NCBI GenBank assembly: GCA_016715405.1
Contig: JADKAE010000003.1
Coordinates: 372,001 to 436,000 of the forward strand
Reading direction: 5' to 3'
DNA from: Saprospiraceae bacterium
Lineage (GTDB): Bacteria > Bacteroidota > Bacteroidia > Chitinophagales > Saprospiraceae
Length of the DNA: 64,000 nt
Part shown: positions 1 through 7,591 of the stretch, piece after piece
Layout of the letters: every line of letters starts with the position of its first letter
Position numbering within the stretch: position 1 is the stretch's first letter
The notes under the pieces: generated by a model
What the model was told of the DNA's origin: nothing
The model's database searches: none
Seen by the model: the letters and a program-made list of their open reading frames with translations, nothing else
Translations under genes and position numbers: made by a program

Positions 1-219
1 TTTTTATTGTCAGAACAACCCGATGCGACTTTATTATGCAACTATGTAAGTAATGTATTCGACGAAAACGCGGTGGATGCTGCCATTGCTGGTTGGGTAG
101 AATACTACGGCGCTAAACGCCATGCATTATTGATGTGGGTAAACCGACAATCCGGTCAGACCGGTGCGAGGGAATTTACCCCTGAGGCCATTCAGCAACT
201 TTGGACAATTCATTCATAA
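1..219 (+). CDS. C-terminal fragment of an unidentified protein
   Basis: The reading frame is open from the first base of the window and ends at a TAA at 217-219, so this is most likely the 3' end of a gene that starts outside. About 72 residues are visible, ending in QQLWTIHS. I do not recognise the family. The next gene, an acyl carrier protein, begins 26 bases later on the same strand, so it is probably the preceding member of the flexirubin/aryl-polyene-like operon. A TTG at 7 could in principle start a very short protein, but nothing supports that. Confidence 0.5.
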   Translation, partial: FLLSEQPDATLLCNYVSNVFDENAVDAAIAGWVEYYGAKRHALLMWVNRQSGQTGAREFTPEAIQQLWTIHS

Positions 220-245
220 TTGGGTCACCATAACAGCTCAAATTA

Positions 246-512
246 ATGGAAACGCTCATTACAGATTTGAAAACGCAAATTATCGATCATCTCAACCTGG
301 AAGGCGTAAGCCCCAACGATATCGATGCAGATGAACCCTTATTCGGTTCCGAACTGGGTTTGGATTCGATTGATGCCCTAGAAATTATTGTCATGCTCGA
401 GCGCATCTACGGCCTGAAGATCAAATCTCAGGAAGAAGGCAAAAAAGTATTTTATTCGGTGCGCACGCTGGCAGAATTCATTTCTGAAAACAAGGGATTA
501 GGTGTCGTATAA
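246..512 (+). CDS. Acyl carrier protein
   Basis: This 88-residue four-helix carrier protein holds a growing acyl chain on a phosphopantetheine arm. The attachment site is the Ser in the motif GLDSID (about residue 41), followed by the usual helix ALEIIVMLERIYGLKI. Its length is typical of stand-alone ACPs. The gene overlaps the start of the ketosynthase that follows (GTG at 502), which points to translational coupling and to a dedicated partner of that ketosynthase. An AcpS gene later in the cluster (10935-11306) is a likely activating enzyme. The family assignment is secure; the polyene/flexirubin role is inferred from context. Confidence 0.92.
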   Translation: METLITDLKTQIIDHLNLEGVSPNDIDADEPLFGSELGLDSIDALEIIVMLERIYGLKIKSQEEGKKVFYSVRTLAEFISENKGLGVV

Positions 513-1705
513 AGTATTCATAACCGGAATGGGCATGGTATCGGCCATCGGTTTTGATGTGCCGCAAGCCCTTCATGCGCTGCGCCATTGCCAGACTGGT
601 ATCGGCCCTAGCCGTTTTTTGCATACCCGGCACCGGGGCACGCTGCCTGCTGCCGAAGTGAAGGCTTCCGACGACGAACTGGCGACTTTGCTGGGCCTCG
701 ACGATATCCGCGATTTTAGCCGCACGGCTCCTCGGCATTATGGCAGCCAGGGAAGCCGCCGCCCACGCCCGCCTCCACGAACACCCCTACCTGCGCACCG
801 GCATCGTGTCGGCTACCAGTGGGCGGTATCGATAAAAGCGAGGTGTTTTTGGCGAGTTCCTCAAAGATCAGACCCGTGGCGGCGACCTTCACTACATGGT
901 GTCGCACGATTGCGGCGACAGCACCGAGCGCATTGCCGACGACCTGGGTATCAAAGATTTCGTGAGTACCATCAGCACAGCCTGCTCTTCTTCCGCCAAC
1001 GCCATCATGCTGGGCGCCCGCCTTATCAAAGCCGGTATGCTCGACCGCGTGCTGGTGGGCGGGTCGGACGCCATTACCCGCTATACTCTCAACGGCTTCA
1101 ACTCGCTGCGCATCGTAGACGAACACTGGTGCCGCCCATTTGACCAAAACCGCAACGGACTCAACCTGGGCGAAGCCGCCGCTTACCTGGTACTCGAATC
1201 GGCGCGCGCCGTAGAAGAAAGCCACAAAACGCCGCTGGCCGAATTATCGGGATTTGGCAACGCCAACGACGCCTATCACCAGACGGCCTCTTCGCCCGAC
1301 GGCGCCGGCGCCCTCCGCGCAATGCAACTCGCGCTGCACCAAAGCGGACTTACCACCTCCCACATCGATTACATCAACGCCCACGGCACCGCCACGCCCA
1401 ACAACGATTTGTCGGAAGGCCAGGCCCTGAAAAACCTGTTCAAAGACTACCTGCCCCGGTTTAGCTCTACCAAAAGCTATACCGGCCATACGCTGGCAGC
1501 GGCGGGGTCGGTAGAAGCTGTTATTTCCGTATTGTCGCTGCACCACGGCATCATCATTCCCAACCTAAACTTTAAAGACCCGATAGCAGAATTGGAAATC
1601 TCCCCGGTAGTTGCATTCGAAGAAGGTATCGCCCTGCGCAGTATCTTGTCAAACTCATTCGGCTTTGGAGGCAATTGCTCCGCCATGATATTTTCAAGTT
1701 GTTAA
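502..1705 (+). CDS. Beta-ketoacyl-ACP synthase (FabF-like), frameshifted
   Basis: This is a condensing enzyme of the thiolase fold that elongates an ACP-bound chain. The N-terminus VFITGMGMVSAIG is typical of KAS II. The catalytic Cys lies in TACSSSANA (codon near 983), and the two active-site His in INAHGTATPNND and SYTGHTLAAAG. The C-terminus NSFGFGGNCSAMIF is canonical. Frame breaks lie near 730 and in the G-run near 820-827, with a compensating shift near 845-855. Joined, the pieces give about 400 residues, the normal family length. The GTG start at 502 overlaps the ACP stop. It is followed 2 bases later by a Cys-less ketosynthase-like gene, the pairing seen for ketosynthase/chain-length-factor pairs in aryl polyene and type II PKS systems. 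Confidence 0.88.
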
Positions 1706-1707
1706 GT

Positions 1708-2774
1708 ATGCCCGCATATATCAATAGTATCGGCAATATTTCTCCCCAGCATTCCTTGGACAACAACCTGTTCCTGGAAGAAATAGTCGACCATTACGGC
1801 TCTCACCTCACCTGTAAAGAACCCAATTATCGCGATTTTATAGCTGGCGCAAACCTCCGCCGCATGAGCCGCGTGATAAAACTGGGGTCAGCGCCGCCAA
1901 AATATGCCTGGAAGAAGCCCAGGTAGATAACCCCAACGCCATCATCGTGGGCACCGGACTGGGCTGCATGGAAGATACCGACAAGTTCCTCACTGCCATC
2001 TACGAAAGCAACGAAGAAATCATCTCCCCTACCCAGTTTATTCAATCGACGCACAACAGCGTAGCCTCCCAGATCGCTATCATGCTGGGATGCAATAATT
2101 ACAATTTCACATACGTACACCGCGGTTTTTCATTTGAAAGCGCCTTATTTGACGCCCTGCTCCAATTTGAAGAAGACGAGTCGGTCAAAAATATTCTGCT
2201 GGGCGGCATCGACGAAATAACGCCCAACTACCTCTCCATCACCGGCCGGCTACGGCAGTGGAAACCCAACGAATATTCCCAGCTCAGCCTGCTGGCCAAC
2301 CACCTGCGGGGAAGCCTGCCCGGCGAAGGCGCCGCCTTTTTTATGCTGGGCAACCAACTGAGGCTACACACTTACGCCCAACTCCGGGCAGTAGGTATGC
2401 TTTACAAACCCGCCGACGAATCGGAAATCACCCGGTACATCACCCAATTTCTGGCAAGCCAGGAGCTTGACATCCAGGATATCGACCTCGTGTTGCTGGG
2501 CCTCAACGGCAATACCGAGCTCGACAAGGTGTACTACCGGGTGCGCGATTTGCTATTTAAACACAACCACCTCGGCTATTTCAAACACCTTTGCGGTGAA
2601 TACAAAACCGCCACCGCCTTCGGCATGTGGCTGGCCGCGCAAATCCTGCACAAACAACGCGTGCCTGAAGCGGTCAAACTCGAGCCTTTTCAGACAAAAA
2701 AAATCAATGACATATTGATTTACAACAACTACAGCAATATTAATCATTCGCTTTTATTGTTGAGAAATGTTTAA
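1708..2774 (+). CDS. Ketosynthase-like partner without active-site Cys (chain-length-factor-like), frameshifted
   Basis: The protein has about 355 residues and resembles the beta-ketoacyl synthase N-terminal-like family (PF13723 type). Where active synthases carry TACSS, this one reads QSTHNSVASQIAIMLG, so the nucleophilic Cys is missing and no HGT motif follows. That fits a partner subunit of the upstream synthase that shapes chain length. ATG at 1708 is chosen because it follows the previous stop by 2 bases. The frame breaks in a G-run near 1886-1889; restoring one G joins KLG to VSAAKICLEEAQ. The 3' end overlaps the deacetylase by 8 bases. The role as chain-length factor is inference. Confidence 0.72.
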
Positions 2775-3537
2775 TTTTAAACGCACGGGGCGGATTTTCA
2801 TCCTGTTGATGGTCTTAACCGCAGGCATTCACATATGGACGCCGGTGCATTGGGGCGTATACGCCTTTTGGGTGCTGGCATTGGCAGGCTGTATGGCTTA
2901 TGGCTCGGCTTATATCTGCTCCCAGTTTTATATCCCGGCCATTTGCCACGTACCCAACAACAAACGCCAGGTAGCCCTCACCTTCGACGACGGCCCCGAC
3001 CCTGAAATCACCCCGCAGGTGCTGGCTATTTTAAAAGAATACGAGGTGAAGGCTACTTTTTTCTGTATTGGCAGGAAAGTAGAAGCCTATCCGGCACTGG
3101 TGCGACAAATCATAGAAGCCGGCCACATAGTGGGCAACCACTCCTACACCCATTCCTACTGGATTGACTTCAAAACCCCCAAATTGCTGCGCGAGGAAAT
3201 CAGCCGCTGCCGGGTTGCTTTTGAAGCTGCTGCCGGCGTCACCCCCCTGCTTTTCAGGCCGCCCTACGGCGTGACTACGCCCGCGATGGCAGAGGCTGTC
3301 AAAGCCGAGAAAAACACCGTCATAGGCTGGGATGTGCGCTCGCTCGACGGTCTGCTCAAAGACGAACAGCAAATCATTCAGCGCGTGCAAGCCAAAATAA
3401 AACCGGGTAGCATCATCCTGCTGCACGATACCAACCCCGCACAACCGAGAATATTGCGCACCGTGCTTCAATATCTGCGTGACCAACGCCTGCAGGCTGT
3501 GCGGCTTGATGAGCTTACGGGGCTGGAGGCGTATTAG
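2767..3537 (+). CDS. Polysaccharide deacetylase (NodB domain), membrane anchored
   Basis: This 256-residue protein has two hydrophobic segments at about 10-27 and 30-52, followed by a NodB-homology carbohydrate esterase 4 domain. The metal site motifs are visible: TFDDGPD (Asp74/Asp75), GNHSYTH (His125/His129), the RPPYG motif and the late ILLHDTN motif. Such enzymes remove acyl groups from N-acetyl sugars. Members of this family recur in flexirubin/aryl-polyene-like clusters, where their substrate is not settled. It overlaps the previous gene by 8 bases. The accessory block starts directly after its stop, and a degraded copy of its last ~35 codons is found at 4851-4963. Confidence 0.88.
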   Translation: MFNFKRTGRIFILLMVLTAGIHIWTPVHWGVYAFWVLALAGCMAYGSAYICSQFYIPAICHVPNNKRQVALTFDDGPDPEITPQVLAILKEYEVKATFFCIGRKVEAYPALVRQIIEAGHIVGNHSYTHSYWIDFKTPKLLREEISRCRVAFEAAAGVTPLLFRPPYGVTTPAMAEAVKAEKNTVIGWDVRSLDGLLKDEQQIIQRVQAKIKPGSIILLHDTNPAQPRILRTVLQYLRDQRLQAVRLDELTGLEAY

Positions 3538-3547
3538 TGCTAAGAAG

Positions 3548-3662
3548 TTTTGTAACTGTTTAGTAGGGTTTAGTAGGGTTTAGTAGGGTTTAGTTTTCAA
3601 AACATACAGCTAAACCCTACTAAACTGCCGAAGGCACAAAACCCTACTAAACAGTCACAAAA
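3548..3662. repeat. TTTAG-family tandem-repeat hairpin, copy 1
   Basis: Three head-to-tail copies of GTTTAGTAGG are followed by the reverse complement ACCCTACTAAAC, twice. The outermost arms (3548-3571 and 3639-3662) pair over 24 bases with one mismatch. The descending arm carries a mini-palindrome TGCCGAAGGCA. The GGG runs are spaced like a telomere-type repeat. Related copies lie at 11301-11510 and 20526-20724. Confidence 0.85.
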
Positions 3663-3675
3663 AATCAAACAGCAG

Positions 3676-4845
3676 ATGTTGACCTTTCAAGAAAATTCGA
3701 TCCTCCAAATAACTACCTGGGCAGAAAAAACCTGGACCATCCCCGAACTGCTCGAGGCCGCCGACCCGCTCGCCGGCGAACCCCTCGCCGCCAGAAATGA
3801 AGCCCTGCAAAAGGTAGTCAGCCTGGCAGCCCAAAACCCGCAGGAACTTTCCAAAACCGCCCAACTCCACCTCGATTTTTGGGAAAATTTTCAAACCCAA
3901 AAAATGGAGCAACACGCGGCCATTTTCAGATGGACCGTGGAGGAAAAAAATCGCTGGGAATTGACAATCAACGAGCTGGGGCTTTTTTACAGAGACATTT
4001 CGGGACAATACGATACCACGCCAGGCGCGGTTTCGGAGCAGTTGTTCAGCAATTTTTGGTTTTACGGCCCGTTGCGCCCGCTGCCTGATTTGCAACTTAG
4101 GGAAAAAGTTATCAGCACCCTCAAACAGGGTTTTGAAAACCCGGATTGTGCTTCGGCAAAGGCACATTTTGAATTGTTTGAGTACCCGCAGCAGCAATCC
4201 CTCGCGGGTTTAGCGTGGGAGGAAGGCGACCACGTACGGCGCGATTATACCACCGTACGCCCGTTTGGGATCGAGTTGGGACACACAACCTGGCGCGACG
4301 GTTGGAGTGGCACGGGTTTTATTTCTTTTGAAAAATTCCTGCACCTGCCGCCGACTGAATACCAGATTTTCTCGCCCGAAATACGGGCAAAAATCGAGCA
4401 ATACCTCGGCAAAACCTCGCTTATTAACCAGGGCAAGACCGTCGAAACCGAGCCGAAGCCACCCACGCCGGGAGAAAAAATGGACGCGGCAGAGGCGCTT
4501 TTGCAAAACCCCGCGTCCGAAGAAGGCGCTACGATGTTGATTTCCCTGCTCGATTACGAGGCGGAGAGCGACTACTGGCGCAACTACGTTTTCAATCGTT
4601 TTTTCAAGCTTCGGGAAAACCCGGTGGTACAGAATTTTCTCCTTGAGTGCCTGCGCGGCGATGACGAAATCAGGTTCAAAAAATCGCGCGACGTGCTGAT
4701 TTTCTGGGGTTTGCAGCTCGGCGAGCAGGCCTTGGCAGATAAAGGTCTTTTGAAAAGTTTGAACTGGGAAGACGCCACGGCCAACGACCCCGATTTCCGG
4801 GCAGCCCTCGAAAAAGTCGGCAAAATCATCACCTGGAAAAGTTGA
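3676..4845 (+). CDS. Uncharacterised 389-aa protein
   Basis: I do not recognise this family. There is no signal peptide or membrane segment, so it is probably cytosolic. The N-terminal part (about 1-260) is rich in Trp and aromatic residues, for example HTTWRDGWSGTG. A Pro/Glu/Lys linker near 265-280 leads to a C-terminal helical part (about 285-389) whose spacing of short helices (AAEALLQNPASEEGATMLIS, YVFNRFFKLRENP) resembles a HEAT-like scaffold. Base composition is like the surrounding cluster, unlike the AT-rich genes that follow. It sits between the TTTAG hairpin and the deacetylase remnant, so it seems to be part of the inserted block. Confidence 0.6.
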   Translation: MLTFQENSILQITTWAEKTWTIPELLEAADPLAGEPLAARNEALQKVVSLAAQNPQELSKTAQLHLDFWENFQTQKMEQHAAIFRWTVEEKNRWELTINELGLFYRDISGQYDTTPGAVSEQLFSNFWFYGPLRPLPDLQLREKVISTLKQGFENPDCASAKAHFELFEYPQQQSLAGLAWEEGDHVRRDYTTVRPFGIELGHTTWRDGWSGTGFISFEKFLHLPPTEYQIFSPEIRAKIEQYLGKTSLINQGKTVETEPKPPTPGEKMDAAEALLQNPASEEGATMLISLLDYEAESDYWRNYVFNRFFKLRENPVVQNFLLECLRGDDEIRFKKSRDVLIFWGLQLGEQALADKGLLKSLNWEDATANDPDFRAALEKVGKIITWKS

Positions 4846-4850
4846 ATGAT

Positions 4851-4963
4851 GCTTGGGTTTCGCCCTTACTGCTGCACAATACCGACCCGGTACAACCCAG
4901 GATTTTTTCAAACACATTGAGCATTTTTATGATACGGTAAGGCTGAAGAAGTTATACCCTTAG
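4851..4963 (+). pseudogene. 3' remnant of a second polysaccharide deacetylase
   Basis: The stretch CTGCTGCACAATACCGACCC at 4869 matches CTGCTGCACGATACCAACCC in the intact deacetylase (from about 3418). Translation gives LLHNTDPVQPRIF, against LLHDTNPAQPRIL in the intact protein. After a one-base shift the remnant reads DTVRLKKLYP and stops at 4961-4963, matching the C-terminal AVRLDEL region. Only the last ~35 codons are left. It marks either an old duplication or the scar of the insertion that split the pigment operon. Confidence 0.7.
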
Positions 4964-5064
4964 CTTGGCAGTGTGGGGTATGTTTTTGTATATTGCTTTA
5001 TAATTTCATCCTTATCTATTCCCTAGTGGGTGATAGGGATGAAAAAATCATACTTATAAACGAG

Positions 5065-5079
5065 TTAGCAGCAACACTA
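5065..5079. repeat. Left inverted repeat flanking the nuclease gene
   Basis: GTTAGCAGCAACACT here is matched in inverted orientation by AGTGCTGCTGCTAAC around 5830-5844, directly after the nuclease stop. The pair brackets a single AT-rich gene and looks like a cassette boundary. The ends GTTAGCA/TGCTAAC resemble integron attC core sites, but this is only a resemblance. Confidence 0.5.
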
Positions 5080-5089
5080 AATAAGTCGA

Positions 5090-5830
5090 ATGAATAAAGA
5101 TAAAATAAAATCACTATTAGAAAATACTAAGGCCCTCGAGGACGCAATGAAGTTTATTTACAGAACTTCCAATCAAGACGACCTATTTCCGTTTTCAAAC
5201 TATAAAACCTTTATGCGAAAGTATAACCAAATCGCTATGGAGGTTTACAAAGAAATCAAGGGAGAATCTCTTTATGACATTTATGATTTGGATAAAGTAA
5301 AACATTGGGCAGATTCACTCCGCCCAGAACAGAAAATGTATTTTGATGAAATCATTGGAAACATTGCAATTCTCAGGTCGACATTAGAGAATAAATTGGA
5401 CGTGAAGAGTGAGGAAATTCTGAACCTTAAGAATTTTTTAGTTTCCAACTTAAGAAAGGCGGTTTTACATGAACCTGAAAAGGAAATTGACATTCAAGAT
5501 TCTATAGAACAAATTTTTATTGGCAAAGGGCTTTCAAAAGGAACCGACTATGATAGAGAAGTTGGAAGAGTGAAAGTATCAATTAAAGAGTATAAACCTG
5601 ATTTTATCTTTCTAAAACTCGACCTTGCATTAGAAGTAAAATTTAGTAAAACAACAGCGAAATCCAAAGAAATTGTTGATGAAATAAATGCAGACATTAC
5701 AGCATATGGAAAAAAATACTCACAACTACTATTTGTAGTGTATGACATGGGGACAATAAGGGATGAAGATGAATTCAAAACCGACATTGACAATAAGGAC
5801 AATATTCAAATAGTGATAGTCAAGCACTAA
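5090..5830 (+). CDS. DpnII/MboI-type PD-(D/E)XK nuclease domain protein
   Basis: This protein has 246 residues. The C-terminal half carries a restriction-endonuclease-like core: Pro170-Asp171 in YKPDFIFLK and Glu182/Lys184 in ALEVKFSK, followed by the helix and strand DITAYGKKYSQLLFVVYDMG. That layout matches the DpnII/MboI-like nuclease family often found as solitary defence or stress genes. The N-terminal half is helical and charged and may be a sensor or dimerisation region. No methyltransferase is adjacent, so it is not a simple restriction-modification pair. Base composition is clearly more AT-rich than the flanking operon, and a 15-base inverted repeat brackets the gene, both signs of transfer. 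The cleavage target is unknown. Confidence 0.7.
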   Translation: MNKDKIKSLLENTKALEDAMKFIYRTSNQDDLFPFSNYKTFMRKYNQIAMEVYKEIKGESLYDIYDLDKVKHWADSLRPEQKMYFDEIIGNIAILRSTLENKLDVKSEEILNLKNFLVSNLRKAVLHEPEKEIDIQDSIEQIFIGKGLSKGTDYDREVGRVKVSIKEYKPDFIFLKLDLALEVKFSKTTAKSKEIVDEINADITAYGKKYSQLLFVVYDMGTIRDEDEFKTDIDNKDNIQIVIVKH

Positions 5831-5985
5831 GTGCTGCTGCTAACACGGGTTTGGCAAAAGTGGCGGTTCAGTGCTCCGCAGACAGTTTTGTGGTTGAAGA
5901 AAGCTCCGTTCTCCGCATCAATATTTGTGGTAAAAAGCCCGCCCATCGCAAATCTGCAAACCGTAGGGTGCAAGTGTAACGAAAC
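5830..5985. other. Non-coding attC-like imperfect palindrome after the nuclease gene
   Basis: The non-coding stretch begins with AGTGCTGCTGCTAAC and ACGGGTTTGGCAAAAGTGGC. It ends with CCGCCCATCGCAAATCTGCA and the 11-mer CTGCAAACCGT at 5954-5964. The ends can pair imperfectly (ACGGGTTTG with CAAACCGT), giving a long hairpin of about 130 bases. The same 11-mer recurs after the first Fic gene at 7447-7457. I interpret it as a cassette-end or recombination-site-like element. From 5986 to about 6120 I see nothing beyond AT-rich leader sequence. Confidence 0.4.
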
Positions 5986-6127
5986 CCTTACTAAACAACG
6001 ACAACGAAAGAAACACGATATGGGATTTTAGAAAATCAAAAAACTTTCTTGGCGGACTTTTCCGACTTAACTTTTCGGGAATCTGCCAAAAGCCATTTTT
6101 TACGCTTTTATATTCAAAAAATTGTTT

Positions 6128-6167
6128 TGCGGTGAAAAAGTCGTATTTTTACCGCATATTTTGCGGT
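6128..6167 (+). promoter_or_regulatory. Inverted-repeat operator at the first Fic gene
   Basis: TGCGGT at 6128-6133 faces ACCGCA at 6151-6156, with a third half-site TGCGGT at 6162-6167 overlapping the GTG start. A Bacteroidota -7-like TATTTTT lies between the half-sites. The second Fic gene has a similar GCGG-based palindrome at the same place, so a shared or auto-regulatory operator is likely. Confidence 0.5.
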
Positions 6168-7317
6168 GGTAGATATGTACATACACGAATTAGAAAATTG
6201 GACAAACTTTGTTTGGGATAACGATAAGTTATCGCCAATCTTAGCTTCTGTAAGGCATTTGCAAGGACGTTTGCTTGGCAGAATGGAAAGTTTGGGCTTC
6301 GATTTTATAGAACGAGCCACTTTAGAATCGCTTATTTTAGATGTTGTAGATACTTCAAGGATTGAGGGCGAATTTTTAAATCCAGAACTTGTTCGTTCGT
6401 CAATTGCCCGAAAATTAGGAATTGAGAATGCTGATTTTGTAAAGACACCACGAAACATTGAGGGCATTGTTGATGTTATTTTAGACGCTACACAAAATTT
6501 TGATAAATCGCTCACGCAAACACGACTTTTTGGTTGGCACAATTCACTTTTTCAAACAGGTTTTAGCGGCTATCAGCAAATTGATGTTGCCAGGTATCGT
6601 TTAGGCGGTATGAAAGTAGTTTCGGGTAGCTTTGGCAGAGAAAAAATACACTTTGAAGCACCAACAGCTGAGCGAGTTCCACACGAAATGGAACGATTTT
6701 TAAATTGGCTGAATAACGATAATAGTTTGGATTTAGTGCTAAAATCAATCATTGCACATTTTTGGTTTGTTACTATCCACCCTTTTGATGACGGCAACGG
6801 ACGAATAGCACGAGCGATTTTGGATATGTTTTTAGCCAAAAGCGACAACAGTAAAATTCGGTTTTACAGTTTGTCAAACCAAATTTTCAAAGAGCATAAA
6901 AAATACAACGACATCATCGAAAAAATGCAGAAAGGCACGCAAGACATTACGTTGTATTTAGAGTGGTTTTTGGGCTGTTTTGAACGTGCGTTATTAGCAA
7001 GCGAGCAAAATTTGGAAATCATTTTAGACAAAGCACGCTTTTGGGATAAGCATAAATCAACTAAAATTAACGACAGACAACGGATTGTAATCAATTATCT
7101 TTACGACAACTATGGCAAACAAGTGGGATTTTTGCGAACATCAACTTACGCTAAACTTACAAAATGCTCAACCGACACAGCTTTGAGAGACTTGCAAGAT
7201 TTAGTCGCAAAAGAAATGTTGAAAGCAGAAGACAGCGGAAAGAAAACAAATTACATTATCGTAAGTCCTAAAAACATAAGAATACCCAAAATAACAGACG
7301 AAAAGACAACGCGTTAA
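6166..7317 (+). CDS. Fic family protein (AMPylator), class II, with C-terminal winged helix
   Basis: This 383-residue Fic-domain protein transfers a nucleotide monophosphate, usually AMP, to a hydroxyl on a target protein. The catalytic motif HPFDDGNGRIAR is complete (about 205-216) with its essential His. An inhibitory helix motif TSRIEG (about 63-68) lies N-terminal to the Fic core, which makes it a class II, self-inhibited enzyme. The N-terminus YIHELENWTNFVW is the DUF4172-like segment. The last ~90 residues (CSTDTALRDLQDLVAKEML) form a winged-helix DNA-binding unit. Start GTG 6166 or ATG 6175; GTG mirrors the start of the paralogue downstream. The gene is AT-rich. Regulation through the overlapping inverted repeat is inferred. 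Confidence 0.9.
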   Translation: MVDMYIHELENWTNFVWDNDKLSPILASVRHLQGRLLGRMESLGFDFIERATLESLILDVVDTSRIEGEFLNPELVRSSIARKLGIENADFVKTPRNIEGIVDVILDATQNFDKSLTQTRLFGWHNSLFQTGFSGYQQIDVARYRLGGMKVVSGSFGREKIHFEAPTAERVPHEMERFLNWLNNDNSLDLVLKSIIAHFWFVTIHPFDDGNGRIARAILDMFLAKSDNSKIRFYSLSNQIFKEHKKYNDIIEKMQKGTQDITLYLEWFLGCFERALLASEQNLEIILDKARFWDKHKSTKINDRQRIVINYLYDNYGKQVGFLRTSTYAKLTKCSTDTALRDLQDLVAKEMLKAEDSGKKTNYIIVSPKNIRIPKITDEKTTR

Positions 7318-7339
7318 AAACACCAGCACCCAACAGCAC

Positions 7340-7460
7340 CTATACGCAAGCAGGGTTTTAGTGCTTCGGCTGACAAAAAAGTCGTATATTTGAAGTGCAG
7401 TTCTTCGGAGGAAGGTTAGTGCCAGAGAGCCCCTGCCTGCATATAACTGCAAACCGTTAC
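7340..7460. other. Non-coding imperfect palindrome between the Fic genes
   Basis: TATACGCAAGCAGGG near 7341 faces CCCTGCCTGCATATA near 7431 (two mismatches, both pairable as G-U in RNA), about 75 bases apart. The end carries CTGCAAACCGT at 7447-7457, shared with the element at 5954-5964. It resembles a second cassette-end-like site. From 7460 to 7516 nothing more is visible. Confidence 0.4.
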
Positions 7461-7516
7461 CACCAATATTTCTCCAACTCTTCGCAATCAAAAGATTAAT
7501 AGATAAAGTAATCTAC

Positions 7517-7576
7517 GGAGAATATTTCTACTATTCTCCGCAATTTTGCGGCAAATAACCCCTATATTTGCCGCAA
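7517..7576 (+). promoter_or_regulatory. Double inverted-repeat operator/promoter of the second Fic gene
   Basis: Two palindromes lie in tandem: GGAGAATA/TATTCTCC (7517-7524 and 7532-7539) and a perfect 11-base pair TTGCGGCAAAT/ATTTGCCGCAA (7546-7556 and 7566-7576, 9-base loop). The right arm of the second overlaps TATATTTG (7563-7570), a canonical TAnnTTTG -7 box. A protein binding this palindrome would block the promoter. The Fic protein's own winged helix is a plausible candidate. Confidence 0.6.
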
Positions 7577-7591
7577 GCATACATTCAGCCC

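Noticed and set aside
502..1705. Programmed ribosomal frameshift in the ketosynthase
   Set aside because: Several breaks with compensating shifts near homopolymers, the same pattern as in dozens of unrelated genes here; sequence error is simpler.
896..1705. A separate short ketosynthase gene starting at 896
   Set aside because: It lacks the N-terminal half present in the upstream frame; the pieces join to a normal-length enzyme.
3548..3662. True telomere repeats (TTTAGGG-like) from a eukaryotic contaminant or linear chromosome end
   Set aside because: Only a few units, sitting between bacterial operons, with mini-palindromes and a complementary arm; flanking genes are clearly Bacteroidota.
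5090..5830. Type II restriction-modification system
   Set aside because: No methyltransferase or specificity gene is adjacent; only a nuclease-like domain is present.
7568..7591. TTG start for the second Fic protein
   Set aside because: It lies inside the TATATTTG box and the palindrome; GTG at 7592 aligns with the first Fic gene.
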